Assembly (NCBI GenBank): GCA_934526185.1
Contig: CAKTAA010000063.1
Coordinates: 1 to 12,573 of the forward strand
Direction: 5' to 3'
DNA: 12,573 nucleotides
Source of the DNA: an uncultured Eubacteriales bacterium
GTDB taxonomy: Bacteria > Bacillota > Clostridia > Oscillospirales > CAG-272
Positions within the stretch are counted from its first letter, which is position 1. The number at the start of each line of letters is the position of its first letter. The position numbers and the translations under genes were made by a program. Under the pieces are notes generated by a model. The model saw nothing but the letters and a program-made list of their open reading frames with translations, searched no databases and was not told where the DNA came from. Below, piece after piece: positions 6,568-12,573 of the stretch.

Positions 6568-7390
6568 TTTTGAAAAAATTTTTAAAAGGTTATATCTTAT
6601 TTCTCTTAGTCGCATAAATATCCAAATAATAAAAAGAATAGCTTGTTTTTATTTATAGCTGTTTGCAGCATATTTCTCTAAGAGTCGAAAAAGTCCTTGA
6701 ATAAAATTTCAAGTACCGTGCGGTTCTTTTCCGGTCCGTAAACGCATCTTGTTTTATCGTCAAGAGCAATAATTCCGCTTATATAATCAGAAATGAATGG
6801 TGTATATATCTGGAAGATCAGGGTATTACGCTACCATTTTCCTATCAACTGTAACAGTTACAATTTACAAGCATATAGTTCTCGCGCAACGTTAAATTTG
6901 CCGGCTTCTTCGACCTTTTATATCATGAAAAAAAATCAGCGGCTTGGCGCCGGCAAATCCACTGTGTATGGCTATCTGCGGTTTTTCAGTGATGTAAATT
7001 GACGTCATGGACATTATATCACAAAAATATGAAATTTTCATCAGCTTTTTTGCGGCGCAGCCCGCCAACCGCTATCGTGTATTTTAATATTACCTCAACT
7101 GTGCGTGTCACTTTATATTGTACCGTTGAGTTAAGGCATCAAAAAACGCCAAAGTATTCTTTTAAGCGTTTGAAATCATAATTTTATGCCTGAAAATCGA
7201 ACATTCATGCAGTTTTCGACGCTTTCATTTTTTATGTGAAAAAAATATAATACTGTTTTTTTATTTTAACACAAAAGCCTCCTACATTTCAAGACAAATT
7301 CATGAATATTCGGATACTTGAATTTGATATACATATTTTTCAAGGTTTATTTTCTGACGTCCGTTGAAAACTAAAAAGGAAATTCAAATC
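6568..7390. other. Long AT-rich region without a convincing gene (divergent intergenic)
   Basis: This is the space between divergent transcription of the malic enzyme (minus) and the deacetylases (plus). Two plus-strand open frames of 69 and 60 codons (6793-7002 and 6999-7181) lack Shine-Dalgarno sites and family resemblance. On the minus strand a 50-codon stop-free stretch (6830-6678) has no ATG, GTG or TTG start. Symmetrical sequences present are TGTAAC-A-GTTACA at 6850-6862, AACTGT-A-ACAGTT at 6847-6859, and the inverted repeat ATTTGCCGGC/GCCGGCAAAT at 6896-6905/6949-6958. No tRNA or known riboswitch core was recognised. Confidence 0.6.
7246..7251 (+). promoter_or_regulatory. Candidate -10 box for the small ORF and pdaA-like gene
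   Basis: TATAAT on the plus strand, 145 bases before the small ORF. The hexamer 17 bases upstream is TTCATT, a weak -35. PdaA genes elsewhere are read by the forespore sigma factor; I could not place a convincing sporulation promoter here. Confidence 0.25.
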
Positions 7391-7504
7391 ATGAAAAGCA
7401 GCCCGCTAAAATGCAATTTAACTTTTGGCAAGAAAGCGGGGCTCAAGCGGCTGTGCCGATTGAGGTACCAGCACGCAACATCAGGAAAGGCATGGTATTT
7501 ATGA
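7391..7504 (+). CDS. Small basic ORF (37 aa) overlapping the pdaA-like start
   Basis: I do not recognise this peptide. It starts with ATG at 7391, with AAGGA (7376-7380) 10 bases upstream, a proper Shine-Dalgarno site. It ends with TGA at 7502-7504, so stop and next start share ATGA with the deacetylase gene (ATG 7501), an arrangement typical of translational coupling. The product begins MKSSPLKCNL and contains KKAGLKRLCRLRYQ. It has six Lys, three Arg, one His, two Cys (8 and 22) and no acidic residue at all. No signal peptide or membrane segment is seen. It may be a leader peptide that sets deacetylase translation, a small basic protein, or chance; comparative data would decide. Confidence 0.45.
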   Translation: MKSSPLKCNLTFGKKAGLKRLCRLRYQHATSGKAWYL

Positions 7505-8289
7505 AAATTATCAAACGAAGTCTGTCAATGCTGCTGCTCACCGGGCTAATGTTTCCCGTGCTTCACGCGCTGGCTGCGTCCGGCGCTCAAAATTGGTATT
7601 TTAAAAAAAACGAAAATCACGAACAGCCGCCTCTCGACACACAGCTTCTGTATACGGAAGAGCTGGACGCTTATTATGTAGATAAAAAGGCAACGGCTGA
7701 TGATCCGGTTCTCTATCTTACCTTTGACGCAGGATATGAAAATGGCAATATCGAAAAAATACTGGATGCGCTGAAAAAACACAATGCCAGCGCCGCCTTT
7801 TTCGTGCTCTCCCATTTGGTGCAGAACAACACCGATCTGATTGTACGCATGCAGGAGGAAGGTCACACCGTCTGCAACCACACGGCTTCCCACAAGGATA
7901 TGAGTAAGGTCACGGACTTTGCTGCCTTTGAAGCCGAGCTGAAAAAAATGGAGGAAATCTGTCTGAGCTGTTCCGGCGTCACAATGAGTAAATACTACCG
8001 ACCGCCGGAGGGAAAATTCACACGTGAAAACCTTGAATTTGCAAAACGAATGGGTTATTCCACCATATTTTGGAGCTTTGCTTACGCAGACTGGGACAAC
8101 AATAAGCAGCCATCACCGGAAGCCGCAAAAGAAAATATATTAAAGCATACCCATAACGGGGCAGTGATTCTGCTGCATCCGACATCCGCTACCAATGCCC
8201 AGATTATGGACGAACTGCTGACGGCATGGGAAAAAGAGGGTTACCGCTTCGGAACCCTTGACGAATTGACCGGAAAAAAGACGGATTAA
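7501..8289 (+). CDS. pdaA: PdaA-like polysaccharide (N-acetylmuramic acid) deacetylase, delta-lactam type
   Basis: PdaA removes the acetyl group from N-acetylmuramic acid in peptidoglycan whose stem peptide has been cut off, allowing muramic delta-lactam to form in the spore cortex; this acts outside the membrane. From ATG 7501 the product is 262 residues, like Bacillus PdaA. A signal peptide is clear: KIIKR, a hydrophobic run at 8-25, and a likely cut after HALA. CE4 motifs are TFDAGYENG (74-82, D76), NHTASH (126-131, H127 and H131), YRPPEG (166-171), FWSFAYADWDNN (190-201) and LLHPTSATN (224-232, H226). The PdaA mark is GYENG and absence of the second Asp of the usual TFDDGP. GGAAAGG lies about 10 bases upstream of the chosen start; in-frame upstream starts (7494, 7411) are less well placed or lack one. 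A second deacetylase follows after 186 bases. Confidence 0.88.
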   Translation: MKIIKRSLSMLLLTGLMFPVLHALAASGAQNWYFKKNENHEQPPLDTQLLYTEELDAYYVDKKATADDPVLYLTFDAGYENGNIEKILDALKKHNASAAFFVLSHLVQNNTDLIVRMQEEGHTVCNHTASHKDMSKVTDFAAFEAELKKMEEICLSCSGVTMSKYYRPPEGKFTRENLEFAKRMGYSTIFWSFAYADWDNNKQPSPEAAKENILKHTHNGAVILLHPTSATNAQIMDELLTAWEKEGYRFGTLDELTGKKTD

Positions 8290-8299
8290 AGCTTTTTTC
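8273..8299 (+). terminator. Weak A/T stem at the end of the pdaA-like gene
   Basis: GAAAAAAG (8273-8280) can pair with CTTTTTTC (8292-8299) around the stop codon. The stem is almost all A-T and so is weak. It could help termination, and no better terminator is seen before the next gene. Confidence 0.25.
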
Positions 8300-8475
8300 A
8301 TCCCGTTCGGTTTTTCCACAAACCATAGTATACGAACTGAAACACAATCAACGCCAACAGCATTCATTGATAAGCTTCTCTGGGTAAAAGCATATAGAGA
8401 TTATATAAATTATTGCTGTTATGAATTTCGTTTTTTGTTTTTAGTGATCGTTCTATATCTGAAAGGTATGATCAT

Positions 8476-9189
8476 ATGAAAAAAAAGCATAAACACTTGT
8501 TCAGATTTATTTTGGCGGTCGCCTGTACGGCATTTGCTGCGACATTGTTCCTATCCGCAAAGCCGTACACACCCGTTCGGGATGACAATGTTTTTTCACA
8601 TCATAAAAATTCTCAGAAAAAAATCGCCCTTACTTTTGACGATGGTCCCCATCCGGTTTACACAGCACAAATCCTGGATCTTCTTGCTGAGTACAATATT
8701 AAAGCCACTTTTTTTCTGGTGGGAGACAATGTGCAGAAATATCCCAATCTGGTACTGCGAGAAGAAAACGAGGGACATGAGCTCGGAAATCATACCCTGA
8801 CGCATCCAAAAATTGCGAAGCTGACAACACAGGCTCTGCAACTCGAAATTTTAAAAAATGAAAGAGTTATATATGAGCTGACAGACGAGAGAACAAAGCT
8901 CTTCCGACCTCCTGAAGGTTTATGTACTCAGAGAATTTCCGATTTGGTTTCTTCACTCGATTATAATATTATTCTTTGGAACATCGATACACTTGACTGG
9001 GCCCACAACAAATCGGAGGAAATCATTTCACTGGTTACAAATAAAATCCAACCGGGAGATATCCTGCTGTTTCATGATTATATCGTCGGAGAGTCTCCTA
9101 CAATTGATGCTCTGAAAATAATCATTCCCTCTCTGCTGAAGGAAGGTTTTCAGTTTGTTACCGTCTCCGAGCTAATTCGCAGCAATTGA
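8476..9189 (+). CDS. CE4 polysaccharide deacetylase (NodB/PgdA-like domain), secreted or membrane-anchored
   Basis: CE4 enzymes use a metal to remove N-acetyl groups from peptidoglycan sugars, chitin-like polymers or other polysaccharides. This product is 237 residues. The N-terminus is basic (MKKKHKH), followed by a hydrophobic segment at about 9-27, an anchor or signal. The catalytic domain starts at about residue 48 and has all five motifs: TFDDGPHP (53-60, base D55 and metal D56), NHTLTH (105-110, metal H106 and H110), FRPPEG (143-148), NIDTLDW (169-175) and LLFHDY (197-202, acid H200). Unlike its upstream neighbour it keeps the second Asp, so it is a regular metal-dependent deacetylase; its substrate cannot be told. 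GAAAGG lies 9 bases before the start. It lies 186 bases after the pdaA-like gene, so either its own promoter or readthrough is possible. The stop is TGA, soon followed by a strong hairpin. Confidence 0.92.
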   Translation: MKKKHKHLFRFILAVACTAFAATLFLSAKPYTPVRDDNVFSHHKNSQKKIALTFDDGPHPVYTAQILDLLAEYNIKATFFLVGDNVQKYPNLVLREENEGHELGNHTLTHPKIAKLTTQALQLEILKNERVIYELTDERTKLFRPPEGLCTQRISDLVSSLDYNIILWNIDTLDWAHNKSEEIISLVTNKIQPGDILLFHDYIVGESPTIDALKIIIPSLLKEGFQFVTVSELIRSN

Positions 9190-9199
9190 TGATACCGTA

Positions 9200-9239
9200 A
9201 CGGGGTCCAGGCGGACACAAATATCCGCCGAGACCCCGT
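9200..9239 (+). terminator. Strong hairpin downstream of the CE4 deacetylase gene
   Basis: ACGGGGTC (9200-9207) pairs with GACCCCGT (9232-9239). Inside, GGCGGA (9210-9215) pairs with TCCGCC (9224-9229) across a 2x2 mismatch (CA/GA), leaving an 8-base loop. It starts 10 bases after the stop codon. No T-run follows on either strand, so it is an imperfect intrinsic terminator or a 3' stabilising structure. It sits where both convergent transcripts would end. Confidence 0.55.
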
Positions 9240-9330
9240 CAGCTTCTTTATACTATCCACTATTCAAGTATAGCAGGCGCCGATCCATTCAATGTCGCCG
9301 ACATTCAAAGCAGCCGATATTCTCCTATGC

Positions 9331-9444
9331 TCATTTACCATCTGCAAATCTAAGAAGCTTGCCGGTTTCCATATAGTTGAATGAATCTTTCATTTTCTTT
9401 CCTTTATCGGTTTGCGGTTCACCAATCCCCTGCCTGCTGAGCAT
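9331..9444 (-). CDS. Possible small ORF (37 or 20 aa) downstream of pheT
   Basis: I do not recognise this product. One start, ATG 9444, has AGGAG only 4 bases away; an internal ATG at 9393 has AAAGGA with 6-base spacing and gives a 20-residue peptide beginning MKDSFNYMET. Both end at TGA 9331. The frame is hydrophilic with no membrane segment or signal. It lies about 190 bases beyond the pheT stop on the same strand. The good ribosome site is the only support, so it may be chance or a gene remnant. Confidence 0.25.
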   Translation of the reverse strand: MLSRQGIGEPQTDKGKKMKDSFNYMETGKLLRFADGK

Positions 9445-9637
9445 ATTGCTCCTCACACCGCATATTCGCCCGGCAGCCTCTACATGAATGTCAGCGATTC
9501 TCCGAAAGCAGCTATGAAATGAAAATAGGACCAATTTTCCAAAAAGGCAGTATTTTCATCCTTCTCAGCAAATATTCAACCTTATTGCATCATCTCCGAG
9601 ACGTATCTCTTACCAGTAATATCCTATGTCGGCTGTT

Positions 9638-12052
9638 TTAGCCGCGAAGCTTTGCGCCGGTTTCACGTTCCAGCACATCCTTAACCTTTTGGGTTGCATC
9701 GTCCGCTTCCTTATCCGTCAAGGTACGATCAGATGCGCGGAATACCAGCCGGAAGGCCACGCTCTTCATGCCGTCTCCGACCTGTTTGCCCTCGTATACA
9801 TCAAACAGCCTTATGCTTTCCAGCAGCTTACCTGCGCTTTTCTGCATTATCTCCTCTAACGCTCCAACCTCAAGCCCTTTGTCGCACACAAAAGCCAAAT
9901 CCCGCGTCAGCGACGGGAATTTCGGCAGCGGTCGGTATTCCTTTTTCAGATTTGCTATTTCAAACAAAAGGTCAAAGTCAATTTCCGCAAGGTAAACACG
10001 GCTGTCGATATCATAATTCCGAAGTACCTGCGGGTGTGCCTCACCGAATGCTGCCAGCTGTTTTTCTCCCACGAAAACATATGCACAGCGGCCGGGATGA
10101 TACACATAGCTACTGTTCTGAGCAACATAGCGTGCACCGGTTACACCGGCTTCCTCCAGAATTTTTTCCACCATTCCCTTCATGGTATAGAAATCGCCCA
10201 TTTCATAGAAGCCGAGAACAAGGCATGTACGCTCCTCCGGCAAGCTACCCTCAAGGCCCCGGTCGTTCGTCACCGTTCCTTCCGGACGCGGCAGATACAC
10301 TTTCGCCATTTCATACAGTCCCACACTCTCCGCATGAAAATGCGAATTGCGCGACAGCACCTCCAGCATAGATGGCAGTGCCGTCGTCCTCATGATGCTG
10401 GTATCCTCTCCCAGAGGATTGCGGATTACAACGGAATTCCGCTGCGGATGATCTGCCGGCATCCCGATTCTATCATAATACTTGGGGCTGATAAAGGTAA
10501 ACGTACATATTTCATTCAAACCCATGGCGCATTGCAGTTCGTGCATTTTTTCACGGAATGCCTGTTTCGGTGACAGCACCCCCTCCATTACCGCTGCCTC
10601 AAATCGAGTGGATTCGATTCTATTGTAACCATAAATACGGATGATTTCCTCAGCCAAATCGTTCATGCAGGCGACATCGTCGCGGAAAGATGGTACACGC
10701 ACCGTGTTCCCGCTCACCTCAAAATGCAGACGTATCAGAATTTCGCGCATCTCCTCTTCATTCAGTGAAATGCCGAGAAAACGGTTGATTTTTTCCGGCT
10801 CCAGCGACAGCGTCCGTACCTGCTTAGGTTCTGGATACACATCCACAACACCGCTTACAACATCGCCCGCGCCGAGCAGCTCCACGAGTTCGCACGCACG
10901 TTCCACAGCGTCCCATGTATTTTCGCAGTCCAGTCCCTTTTCAAAGCGAGCGGAGCTCTCCGTGCGCATGCCCAGCCTACGCGCGGTTGTTCTGACCGAT
11001 GCGCCCTGAAAATTCGCGCTTTCAAAGACCACGGTTTGTGTTGCGTCCTTAATTTCGCTGTTTGCACCGCCCATGACACCCGCCAGCGCCACCGCTTTGT
11101 TTTCATCCGCAATTACCAGCATGCTGCTGTCAAGCGTATGCACCATGTCATCAAGGGAGACAAACCGCTCCCCCTCCGCGGCTGTTCGCACCTGTATCCG
11201 GCTGCCGTCCAGACATGCGTAATCAAAGGCATGCATGGGCTGGCCGTATTCCAGCATGACATAGTTGGTGATGTCCACAATATTGTTGATAGGCCGGACA
11301 CCAGCAGCCCGCAGCCGCATACGCATCCACAGCGGCGAAGGTGCAATCCGTACATTTTTCACAACCCGCGCCGTATATCTCGGACATTTTTTTTCATCCG
11401 TTATTTTGACGCTGAGATACTTTTCAATGCTGTCACCTCCGGCGGCTCTGACGGTCGGCTGATGCAGCTTCAGCGGGCGGCTAAAGCTGGCCGCGCTCTC
11501 TCTGGCCAAGCCGATAACCGAGAGACAGTCCGGACGGTTCGGTGTAATCTCGAACTCCACGACCGTATCAGAAAGCTTCAGTACGTCGCGGATATCGTCG
11601 CCGGGACTGCAGGGCTCGTCCAGAATCAGTATTCCGTCCTCCACCGCGTTCGGCATATCATGCAGCGTGAGATTCAGCTCGGCAATAGAGCAAAGCATAC
11701 CGTTTGAAGCCACACCGCGCAGCTTTCCCGCCTTTATTTTAACGCCGCCTGGCAGCTTTGCCGGCGCCTTTGCCACGGGAACCATCGCGCCGGCAAACAC
11801 ATTCTGCGCACCGGTAACAATCTGCAGCGGTTCCGTCTCGCCCACATCCAACATGCAGATTTGCAGCTTTTCTGCATCGGGATGCTTTTCCACCGACAGG
11901 ATTTTTCCTGTCATCACATTTTCGATATCCTCACCCAGAAGCGCATATCCTTCCACCTTGGAACCTGTAGATGTCATCACTTCTGCATATTCCCGCGGTT
12001 CTATATCCGTGCAGTCCACAAAATCCTTCAGCCAGTTCATCGGTAGTTTCAT
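9638..12052 (-). CDS. pheT: PheT, phenylalanyl-tRNA synthetase beta subunit
   Basis: PheT is the large subunit of the alpha2-beta2 enzyme that charges tRNA-Phe; it binds the tRNA and hydrolyses mischarged Tyr-tRNA-Phe. From ATG 12052 the product is 804 residues, the normal size. The order of domains is: N-terminal MKLPMNWLKDFV, an OB-fold tRNA-binding domain at about 40-150 (GKILSVEKHPDAEKLQ, GVASNGMLCS), the B3/B4 editing domain at about 215-375 (PINNIVDITNYVMLEYGQP, LAGVMGGANSEI), the B5 domain at about 405-475, a catalytic-like core, and the C-terminal ferredoxin-fold anticodon-binding domain in the last 93 residues (FPSLTRDLAFVCD). The frame is open up to 12163, but the family N-terminus begins at MKLPMNW, and AAAGGA lies 10 bases before that ATG. 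It follows pheS by 120 bases, longer than the usual pheS-pheT spacing. Confidence 0.98.
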   Translation of the reverse strand: MKLPMNWLKDFVDCTDIEPREYAEVMTSTGSKVEGYALLGEDIENVMTGKILSVEKHPDAEKLQICMLDVGETEPLQIVTGAQNVFAGAMVPVAKAPAKLPGGVKIKAGKLRGVASNGMLCSIAELNLTLHDMPNAVEDGILILDEPCSPGDDIRDVLKLSDTVVEFEITPNRPDCLSVIGLARESAASFSRPLKLHQPTVRAAGGDSIEKYLSVKITDEKKCPRYTARVVKNVRIAPSPLWMRMRLRAAGVRPINNIVDITNYVMLEYGQPMHAFDYACLDGSRIQVRTAAEGERFVSLDDMVHTLDSSMLVIADENKAVALAGVMGGANSEIKDATQTVVFESANFQGASVRTTARRLGMRTESSARFEKGLDCENTWDAVERACELVELLGAGDVVSGVVDVYPEPKQVRTLSLEPEKINRFLGISLNEEEMREILIRLHFEVSGNTVRVPSFRDDVACMNDLAEEIIRIYGYNRIESTRFEAAVMEGVLSPKQAFREKMHELQCAMGLNEICTFTFISPKYYDRIGMPADHPQRNSVVIRNPLGEDTSIMRTTALPSMLEVLSRNSHFHAESVGLYEMAKVYLPRPEGTVTNDRGLEGSLPEERTCLVLGFYEMGDFYTMKGMVEKILEEAGVTGARYVAQNSSYVYHPGRCAYVFVGEKQLAAFGEAHPQVLRNYDIDSRVYLAEIDFDLLFEIANLKKEYRPLPKFPSLTRDLAFVCDKGLEVGALEEIMQKSAGKLLESIRLFDVYEGKQVGDGMKSVAFRLVFRASDRTLTDKEADDATQKVKDVLERETGAKLRG

Positions 12053-12154
12053 CTGTATGAATTCCTTTCTTTTCTCCGCCGCAGACGGAGCGCATTCTTC
12101 CGCCGCCTGTGGCTGATTCCTGTATTTTACCGGTTTATCTATCACCGGCTCTGT

Positions 12155-12160
12155 ATTATA
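12155..12160 (-). promoter_or_regulatory. TATAAT in the pheS-pheT gap
   Basis: A perfect -10-like hexamer about 105 bases before pheT on the minus strand. The best -35 (AAGACA, 4/6) is 19 bp away, so this is a weak candidate for an internal promoter. The gap also holds a small stem CTCCG-CCGCAGA-CGGAG at 12075-12091. Confidence 0.2.
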
Positions 12161-12172
12161 CAACTCACTTGT

Positions 12173-12573
12173 TTAAAATTGTCTTAAAAAACGTATGTCG
12201 TTTTCATACAGATAACGCATGTCGTCTATATTGTATTTACGCATGACAATCCGTTCAATTCCCATACCAAAGGCAAAACCGGAATATTCCTCCGGATCGA
12301 TACCGCACTCTCTGAGCACGTGCGGGTGTACCATGCCGGCTCCGAGTATCTCGATCCAGCCCTCTCCCTTGCACAGGCGACACCCCTTTCCACCGCAAAC
12401 AAAGCAGGATACATCCACTTCAGCGGATGGCTCTGTAAAAGGAAAATGGTGCGGACGGAAGCGGATTCTCGTCTGTTCGCCGAACAGACGCTGCGCCGCA
12501 ATTTCCAGCGTTCCCTTCAGGTCGCCCATGGTGATGCCGCGATCCACAACCAGCCCCTCTACCTGATGAAACA
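12173..12573 (-). CDS. pheS: PheS, phenylalanyl-tRNA synthetase alpha subunit (C-terminal part, 5' end beyond the window)
   Basis: PheS carries the class II active site that makes Phe-AMP and Phe-tRNA. The last 132 codons are present; the whole protein is usually about 340 residues. The region shown includes FHQVEGLVVD, the HHFPFTEPSAEVDV stretch around class II motif 2, the Cys-rich CFVCGGKGCRLCKGEGW, GAGMVHPHVL, and class II motif 3 in GFAFGMGIERIVMRKY with its ATP-binding Arg, ending DIRFLRQF. The stop is TAA. The N-terminal coiled coil lies outside the window, as would any T-box leader. It is the gene before pheT in the standard pheST order. Confidence 0.97.
   Translation of the reverse strand, partial: FHQVEGLVVDRGITMGDLKGTLEIAAQRLFGEQTRIRFRPHHFPFTEPSAEVDVSCFVCGGKGCRLCKGEGWIEILGAGMVHPHVLRECGIDPEEYSGFAFGMGIERIVMRKYNIDDMRYLYENDIRFLRQF

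Larger units (their letters stand above)
9190..9637. other. Convergent gap between the deacetylase and pheT
   Basis: The deacetylase (plus) and pheT (minus) end towards each other here. The gap holds a strong hairpin (9200-9239), a 15-bp palindrome AATGTCG-C-CGACATT (9291-9305) and one possible small minus-strand ORF (9444-9331). At the pheT end CGGCT-AAAAC-AGCCG (9645-9631, minus) is a 5-bp stem spanning the stop codon, without a U-tract. ZapA, a frequent pheT neighbour in Firmicutes, is not seen. Confidence 0.6.

Noticed and set aside
6678..6830. 50-codon stop-free minus-strand stretch ending DFFDS then TAG, which looks protein-like
   Set aside because: There is no ATG, GTG or TTG start within it, no ribosome site, and I recognise no family. 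A degraded gene end is possible but not supportable.
6793..7181. Two plus-strand ORFs of 69 and 60 codons in the long gap
   Set aside because: They lack ribosome binding sites and family features and sit in AT-rich non-coding sequence.
7411..7500. N-terminal extension of the pdaA-like gene from ATG 7411
   Set aside because: There is no Shine-Dalgarno site before 7411. The signal peptide starts properly at ATG 7501 and the extension would bury it.
7240..8475. Sporulation sigma (E/G/K) promoters ahead of the two deacetylases
   Set aside because: I compared nearby CATA-type -10 and GAATA-type -35 elements; none had the right spacing, so no promoter of this class is claimed.
12053..12163. N-terminal extension of PheT from ATG 12163
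   Set aside because: The PheT family starts at the MKLPMNW-like N-terminus and a good ribosome site precedes ATG 12052.

Overview
The window looks like a chromosomal piece of a spore-forming clostridial Firmicute. The evidence is a clustered arginine pathway under ArgR-type ARG boxes, AT-rich gene gaps between genes of moderate GC, strong purine-rich ribosome binding sites, and a PdaA-type deacetylase of the kind that builds spore-cortex muramic delta-lactam. Family or genus cannot be fixed from this sequence alone. Most genes are housekeeping and read on the minus strand. The only plus-strand genes are two polysaccharide deacetylases in the middle.

Minus strand, read from right to left. At the right edge are pheS (only its 3' part) and pheT, the two subunits of phenylalanyl-tRNA synthetase. 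Between pheT and the deacetylases is a 450-base gap with a strong hairpin and one possible tiny ORF. Left of the deacetylases is a gap of about 1 kb, AT-rich and without a convincing gene but with several palindromes. Next comes an NAD-type malic enzyme, then the arginine operon argG-argH-argC-argJ (argJ runs off the left edge). A clear sigma-A promoter upstream of argG (TTGATA, 17 bp, TATAAT) carries ARG-box cores in its spacer and just upstream, so the operon is probably repressed by ArgR with arginine. ArgG and ArgH make arginine from citrulline and aspartate. ArgC makes N-acetylglutamate semialdehyde. ArgJ recycles the acetyl group from N-acetylornithine to glutamate.

Plus strand. Two CE4-family deacetylases lie in tandem, each with an N-terminal signal or anchor. 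The first has the PdaA signature TFDxGYENG and is preceded by a 37-codon, strongly basic small ORF that overlaps its start by ATGA. The second has the classical metal-binding TFDDGP/HxxxH set.

The most notable oddities are: an in-frame amber codon (TAG, codon 66) in an otherwise intact argH, in a window where all eight gene stops seen are TAA or TGA; the coupled basic small ORF ahead of pdaA; an intercistronic GC-rich hairpin between argG and argH with a competing pairing partner; a 10+1+10 bp perfect palindrome in the malic enzyme leader; and two overlapping 13-bp palindromes in the long gap. I found no CRISPR array, tRNA, rRNA, insertion sequence or clear phage element. Apart from these small features, most of the window is ordinary core genome.
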